A DNA stretch of 9,912 bases, taken from assembly GCA_017628595.1 (NCBI GenBank), contig JAGBYV010000309.1, positions 1-9,912 on the forward strand, given 5' to 3'. Source of the stretch: Alistipes sp. (GTDB taxonomy: Bacteria > Bacteroidota > Bacteroidia > Bacteroidales > Rikenellaceae). Positions within the stretch are counted from its first letter, which is position 1; each line of letters opens with the position of its first letter. The notes beneath the pieces are model-generated. The model was given only the letters and a program-made list of their open reading frames with translations. It did not search any database and was not told the origin of the DNA. Below are positions 7,346-9,912 of this stretch, piece by piece. Position numbers and translations under genes: made by a program.

Positions 7346-8326
7346 CTATGCGCGTAATTTTAAGTCAGCCAATGCGATAGCGACCGCAGCCTCCACGACA
7401 ACGGCGGCGCGCAGTGCGATGCAAACATCGTGGCGACCCTTGATTATGAGGGACTGCACCTTGCCGCTCTCGAAATTGAAGGTCTGCTGCTCACGCGAGA
7501 TCGAAGCCGTAGGCTTGATTGCTGCACGTACGACGATTTCGTTACCATTGGTGATGCCACCTACAATGCCGCCAGCGTGATTTGTTGCGGTGTGTCCGTC
7601 AGCATCCACGATGGGGTCGTTATTCTGCGATCCGAGCATGCGTGCAGAGGAAAAACCATCGCCAAACTCCACGCCCTTAACGGCTGGTACAGAGAACAGT
7701 AGGTGCGCAATAAGGCTCTCCGCCGAGTCAAAGAATGGCTCACCCAAACCAACCTCAATGTCATTTGTTCGGCACTCCACTACGCCACCTACAGAGTCCT
7801 GTGACATGCGTGCCTGCTCGATTATCTGGTCAAATTTTGCGCTATCCTGCTCGCCTCCTATCTCAATGATATTGGTAGAGAATTGAGCCTTCTCGCCAAG
7901 GATCTTTTTTGCTACAACAGCAGCAGCCACCATACCCAAAGTAAGGCGACCCGAGAAGTGTCCGCCACCACGCGGATCGTTGTAGCCGTTCCACTTCTTC
8001 TGTGCCACCCAGTCGGCGTGTGAAGGGCGGGGATGGATGACCAAATTGCGATAATCTCCCGAGCGGGTGTTCTCGTTAAGGAAAACTATGGTGAGCGGAG
8101 CACCTGTGGTCTGTCCTTCGTATACTCCCGAAACGATATGTGGCTGATCACTTTCGGTGCGTGTAGTGGTACCCGCACCTCCTGCTTTGCGGCGGCCGAG
8201 GTCGTGTAAAAAGTCATCCTCCTGCAAAGCTATGCCCGCAGGTACTCCATCGATGCTTACACCCACCTGCTGGCCATGTGACTCGCCCCAGATGGTTACT
8301 CTGAATTTATCTCCCCAAGAGTTCAT
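7346..8326 (-). CDS. aroC: Chorismate synthase AroC, short divergent form
   Basis: AroC converts 5-enolpyruvylshikimate-3-phosphate to chorismate using reduced FMN, the last common step to aromatic amino acids, folates and quinones. The start at 8326 gives MNSWGDKFRVTIWGESHG; an ATG 60 bases upstream lies inside aroA and adds non-family sequence. The product is 326 residues, some 30 shorter than the usual 350-365. The two conserved histidines are present: His17 in GESHG and His299 in KGRHDVC, followed by Asp300. RPSHAD (100-105), GLGEP, KGVEFGDGF and NHAGGIVGGI also fit. Differences from the E. coli type are GGGHFSGR (120-127) in place of GGGRSSAR, and RRKAGGAG (45-52) in place of RRRPG-type sequence. 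The shortening appears to lie after the AKKILGEK segment and at the C-terminus. The start overlaps the aroA stop by one base (TAATG). Confidence 0.94.
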   Translation of the reverse strand: MNSWGDKFRVTIWGESHGQQVGVSIDGVPAGIALQEDDFLHDLGRRKAGGAGTTTRTESDQPHIVSGVYEGQTTGAPLTIVFLNENTRSGDYRNLVIHPRPSHADWVAQKKWNGYNDPRGGGHFSGRLTLGMVAAAVVAKKILGEKAQFSTNIIEIGGEQDSAKFDQIIEQARMSQDSVGGVVECRTNDIEVGLGEPFFDSAESLIAHLLFSVPAVKGVEFGDGFSSARMLGSQNNDPIVDADGHTATNHAGGIVGGITNGNEIVVRAAIKPTASISREQQTFNFESGKVQSLIIKGRHDVCIALRAAVVVEAAVAIALADLKLRA

Positions 8327-9579
8327 TATCGCACAATTATAGATTCCAGATCCTCGAAGAATGTCGGATAACTCTTCTCCACACACTCTGCATTTTCGAT
8401 TACAACCTCACCCTGGCAGCGCAGTGCCGAAATGGCAATGGACATGGCTATGCGGTGGTCGTTGTGGCTGAATGTAGTGGCAGGAAGAATCTCACCTCCT
8501 TGGATTCGCATAATATTCTTTTCGCTGATATCCACCTCGATACCCAGCTTCTCATATTCGCGGCAGATGGTTTCGGCTCTGTCGCTCTCTTTGTGACGCA
8601 GACGATCGGTGCCGATGATTACACTCTCGCCCTCGGCTGCTGCTGCCAATGCCGCAAGCGCAGGGAAGAGGTCGGGTGCATTTGTAGCGTCAAACTCAAA
8701 GCCGCGCAACTTGCGTTTGCTTACCGTAATGCTATTCTGCTCTATGATAAGGCCTGCACCGGCACGCTCCAGAGCACGACATATCGCCGTGTCGGCCTGC
8801 TTTGAGAGTGTAGATATATTTTTAACCGTAACCTCACCTGCAATGGCACCCGCTACAAGCAGTGTGGCTGCTCCGCTCCAGTCGCCTTCGATGGAGATGT
8901 CGGCAGGGGTGTATTGCTGTCTGCCCTCGATGAAGAATTGAGTGTAGTCGCCCTCATTGTGCATTATCTCAACACCGAAAAGACGAGCCGTCTCTATTGT
9001 CATGTCGATATATGGAATCGAAACGGGAGATGTGACATGCAGTGTAGTATCCTCCTGGGCAAGGGGCAGGGCGAGTAACAATCCCGTAATGAATTGCGAT
9101 GACACACTGCCATCAACGGTTATATCTCCGCCATGCATGGGACCCTGTACCTCGATGGGCAGGAATCCACCTCCATCACGCACCTGCACACCCAACTGGC
9201 GCAACGGCTCGATCATCATTGTCATGGGACGATAGAGCAGTGTGCCCTCGCCCTCGATGGTGATGGGTGTTGGGTTGAGTGATGCTATGGGTGTGAAAAG
9301 ACGTGTGGCCAGTCCCGACTCACCGACGTTCAATGTGTTTGACTGTGGCTTCAGACCGCCCTCGATTGCGATGGTGCTATCGTCGATATACTCCACCTTG
9401 GCGCCCAATGCCTCAATGCATTTGAGGGCCGAGCGAGTGTCTTTACAAAATTCGATGTTACGCAATATGCTGCGTCCCTCAGCCAATAATGCAAGGGCTA
9501 TGGCTCGCTGAGCGTAACTCTTTGAACTGGGAGGAGCAATTGTGCCTCTGATACTTCCTGCGGAGACAGATTTATCCAT
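8326..9579 (-). CDS. aroA: 3-phosphoshikimate 1-carboxyvinyltransferase (EPSP synthase) AroA
   Basis: AroA joins phosphoenolpyruvate to shikimate-3-phosphate, the sixth shikimate-pathway step and the target of glyphosate. The 417-residue protein has two inside-out alpha/beta domains. Visible active-site positions, by comparison with E. coli numbering, are Lys20, Ser21 and Arg25 in PPSSKSYAQRA; Arg93; the SSQF stretch; Asp303 in NAPDLFPAL; Glu331 in KESDRAE; and NDHR near the C-terminus. The 28-residue spacing between Asp303 and Glu331 equals that of E. coli Asp313 and Glu341. The loop that in E. coli reads NAGTAMRP here reads ESGLATRL (87-94), so positions equal to Thr97 and Pro101 are leucines. 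Translation is likely coupled to aroC through a shared base, and lptB ends only 6 bp upstream. Confidence 0.96.
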   Translation of the reverse strand: MDKSVSAGSIRGTIAPPSSKSYAQRAIALALLAEGRSILRNIEFCKDTRSALKCIEALGAKVEYIDDSTIAIEGGLKPQSNTLNVGESGLATRLFTPIASLNPTPITIEGEGTLLYRPMTMMIEPLRQLGVQVRDGGGFLPIEVQGPMHGGDITVDGSVSSQFITGLLLALPLAQEDTTLHVTSPVSIPYIDMTIETARLFGVEIMHNEGDYTQFFIEGRQQYTPADISIEGDWSGAATLLVAGAIAGEVTVKNISTLSKQADTAICRALERAGAGLIIEQNSITVSKRKLRGFEFDATNAPDLFPALAALAAAAEGESVIIGTDRLRHKESDRAETICREYEKLGIEVDISEKNIMRIQGGEILPATTFSHNDHRIAMSIAISALRCQGEVVIENAECVEKSYPTFFEDLESIIVR

Positions 9580-9585
9580 ATAGGG

Positions 9586-9912
9586 TTATAGTTGGTTTAA
9601 TTCTTCAATTTGTGCTGCAGCACGCTCGGCCTCGATGCGCTCCATAGTGGCGCTCTTGCGACGACGCAACTCAAAGTTTTTGCCAAGATAGACCTTACGT
9701 ACCATCTCGTCGTTGGCCAGATCCTCAGCCGTACCTGTCTTTAGGATCTTACCCTCGTAAAGCAGATATGTGCGGTCGGTAATCTCAAGCGTTTCGTCCA
9801 CATTATGGTCGGTGATGATTACTCCGATATTCTTGTCCTTAAGCGTTGCGACAATACTCTGAATATCCTCTACAGCGATGGGGTCAACTCCAGCGAAAGG
9901 CTCATCCAGAAG
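9586..9912 (-). CDS. lptB: LPS export ABC transporter ATPase LptB (C-terminal 108 residues; cut by the window edge)
   Basis: LptB is the cytoplasmic ATPase that, with LptF/G/C, extracts lipopolysaccharide from the inner membrane and powers its transport. The fragment begins in the Walker B/D-loop (LLDEPFAGVDPIAVEDIQ), then shows the H-loop ITDHN. Next come the LptB-type features VDETLEITDRTYLLYEGKI, GTAEDL and VRKVYLGKNFEL. FAGVDP and YLGxxF distinguish LptB from amino-acid transporter ATPases. After the usual end point (about FELRR) there is an additional charged tail of some 24 residues rich in Glu, Ala and Arg. Walker A and the signature motif lie beyond the window. The stop codon is 6 bp before aroA, making lptB the most upstream visible gene of the run; the promoter is not in the window. 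Confidence 0.93.
   Translation of the reverse strand, partial: LLDEPFAGVDPIAVEDIQSIVATLKDKNIGVIITDHNVDETLEITDRTYLLYEGKILKTGTAEDLANDEMVRKVYLGKNFELRRRKSATMERIEAERAAAQIEELNQL

Larger units (their letters stand above)
1958..9912 (-). other. Probable operon lptB-aroA-aroC-prmC-recX-M23-GH92
   Basis: Seven minus-strand genes follow each other with junctions of +6, -1, 0, -25, -22 and +11 bp. No gap is large enough for an independent promoter, and no consensus TTTG-N20-TAnnTTTG pair was noticed at the junctions on a visual scan. The overlapping stops and starts (TAATG at aroA/aroC, TAGATG at aroC/prmC) favour translational coupling. The only terminator seen is the hairpin after GH92. Co-transcription is an inference from spacing; promoters inside coding sequence cannot be ruled out. 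Confidence 0.7.

Noticed and set aside
6100..7380. Long plus-strand open frames of 160-211 codons opposite recX and prmC
   Set aside because: They mirror real genes, are rich in Arg, Ser and Cys without domain motifs, and overlap one another in different frames.
8327..8386. Upstream ATG for aroC adding 20 residues
   Set aside because: It lies entirely within aroA, and the added residues do not resemble AroC N-termini. The start at 8326 gives the family sequence and a TAATG junction.
1..9912. Search for CRISPR repeats, insertion sequences, tRNA genes, integrase sites or toxin-antitoxin pairs
   Set aside because: No direct repeat arrays, terminal inverted repeats, cloverleaf-like sequences or mobile-element proteins were seen; nearly all sequence is explained by conserved genes.

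Overview
This 9.9 kb window reads as a chromosomal stretch of a Bacteroidota bacterium, most likely order Bacteroidales. Two intergenic promoters match the Bacteroidota-specific TTTG / TAnnTTTG consensus exactly. Start codons lack a clear Shine-Dalgarno sequence. The gene content also fits: a GH92 lipoprotein mannosidase, a secreted CBM48-like/CE1-like esterase, a long M23 peptidase, and an LptB with a charged tail. The divergent chorismate synthase and EPSP synthase motifs recall Rikenellaceae/Alistipes-like proteins, but that finer placement is only an impression.

Layout. Positions 1-525 hold the N-terminal part of fabD (malonyl-CoA:ACP transacylase) on the minus strand. The 210 bp gap to the next gene carries two back-to-back promoters, one for fabD and one for a plus-strand secreted esterase (736-1890). 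A strong hairpin at 1909-1944 ends the esterase transcript and, read from the other strand, also ends the long minus-strand gene run.

The rest, 1958 to 9912, is one tightly packed minus-strand array read in the order lptB (partial), aroA, aroC, prmC, recX, M23 peptidase, GH92 alpha-mannosidase. Junctions are +6, -1, 0, -25, -22 and +11 bp, so it is probably one operon with translational coupling. Its promoter lies beyond the right edge. It joins lipopolysaccharide export (LptB), the last two shikimate-pathway steps (AroA makes EPSP, AroC converts it to chorismate), release-factor methylation (PrmC), RecA modulation (RecX), a periplasmic cell-wall or metallopeptidase-fold protein, and at the distal end a surface or periplasmic glycan-degrading lipoprotein.

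I found no RNA genes, mobile elements, CRISPR arrays, phage genes or defence systems. The window is mostly conserved core genome, and I see no previously undescribed system. The points worth a second look are the matched divergent promoters, the shared bidirectional terminator, the short divergent chorismate synthase, the non-canonical glyphosate-loop residues of AroA, and the attachment of a glycoside hydrolase to a housekeeping operon.
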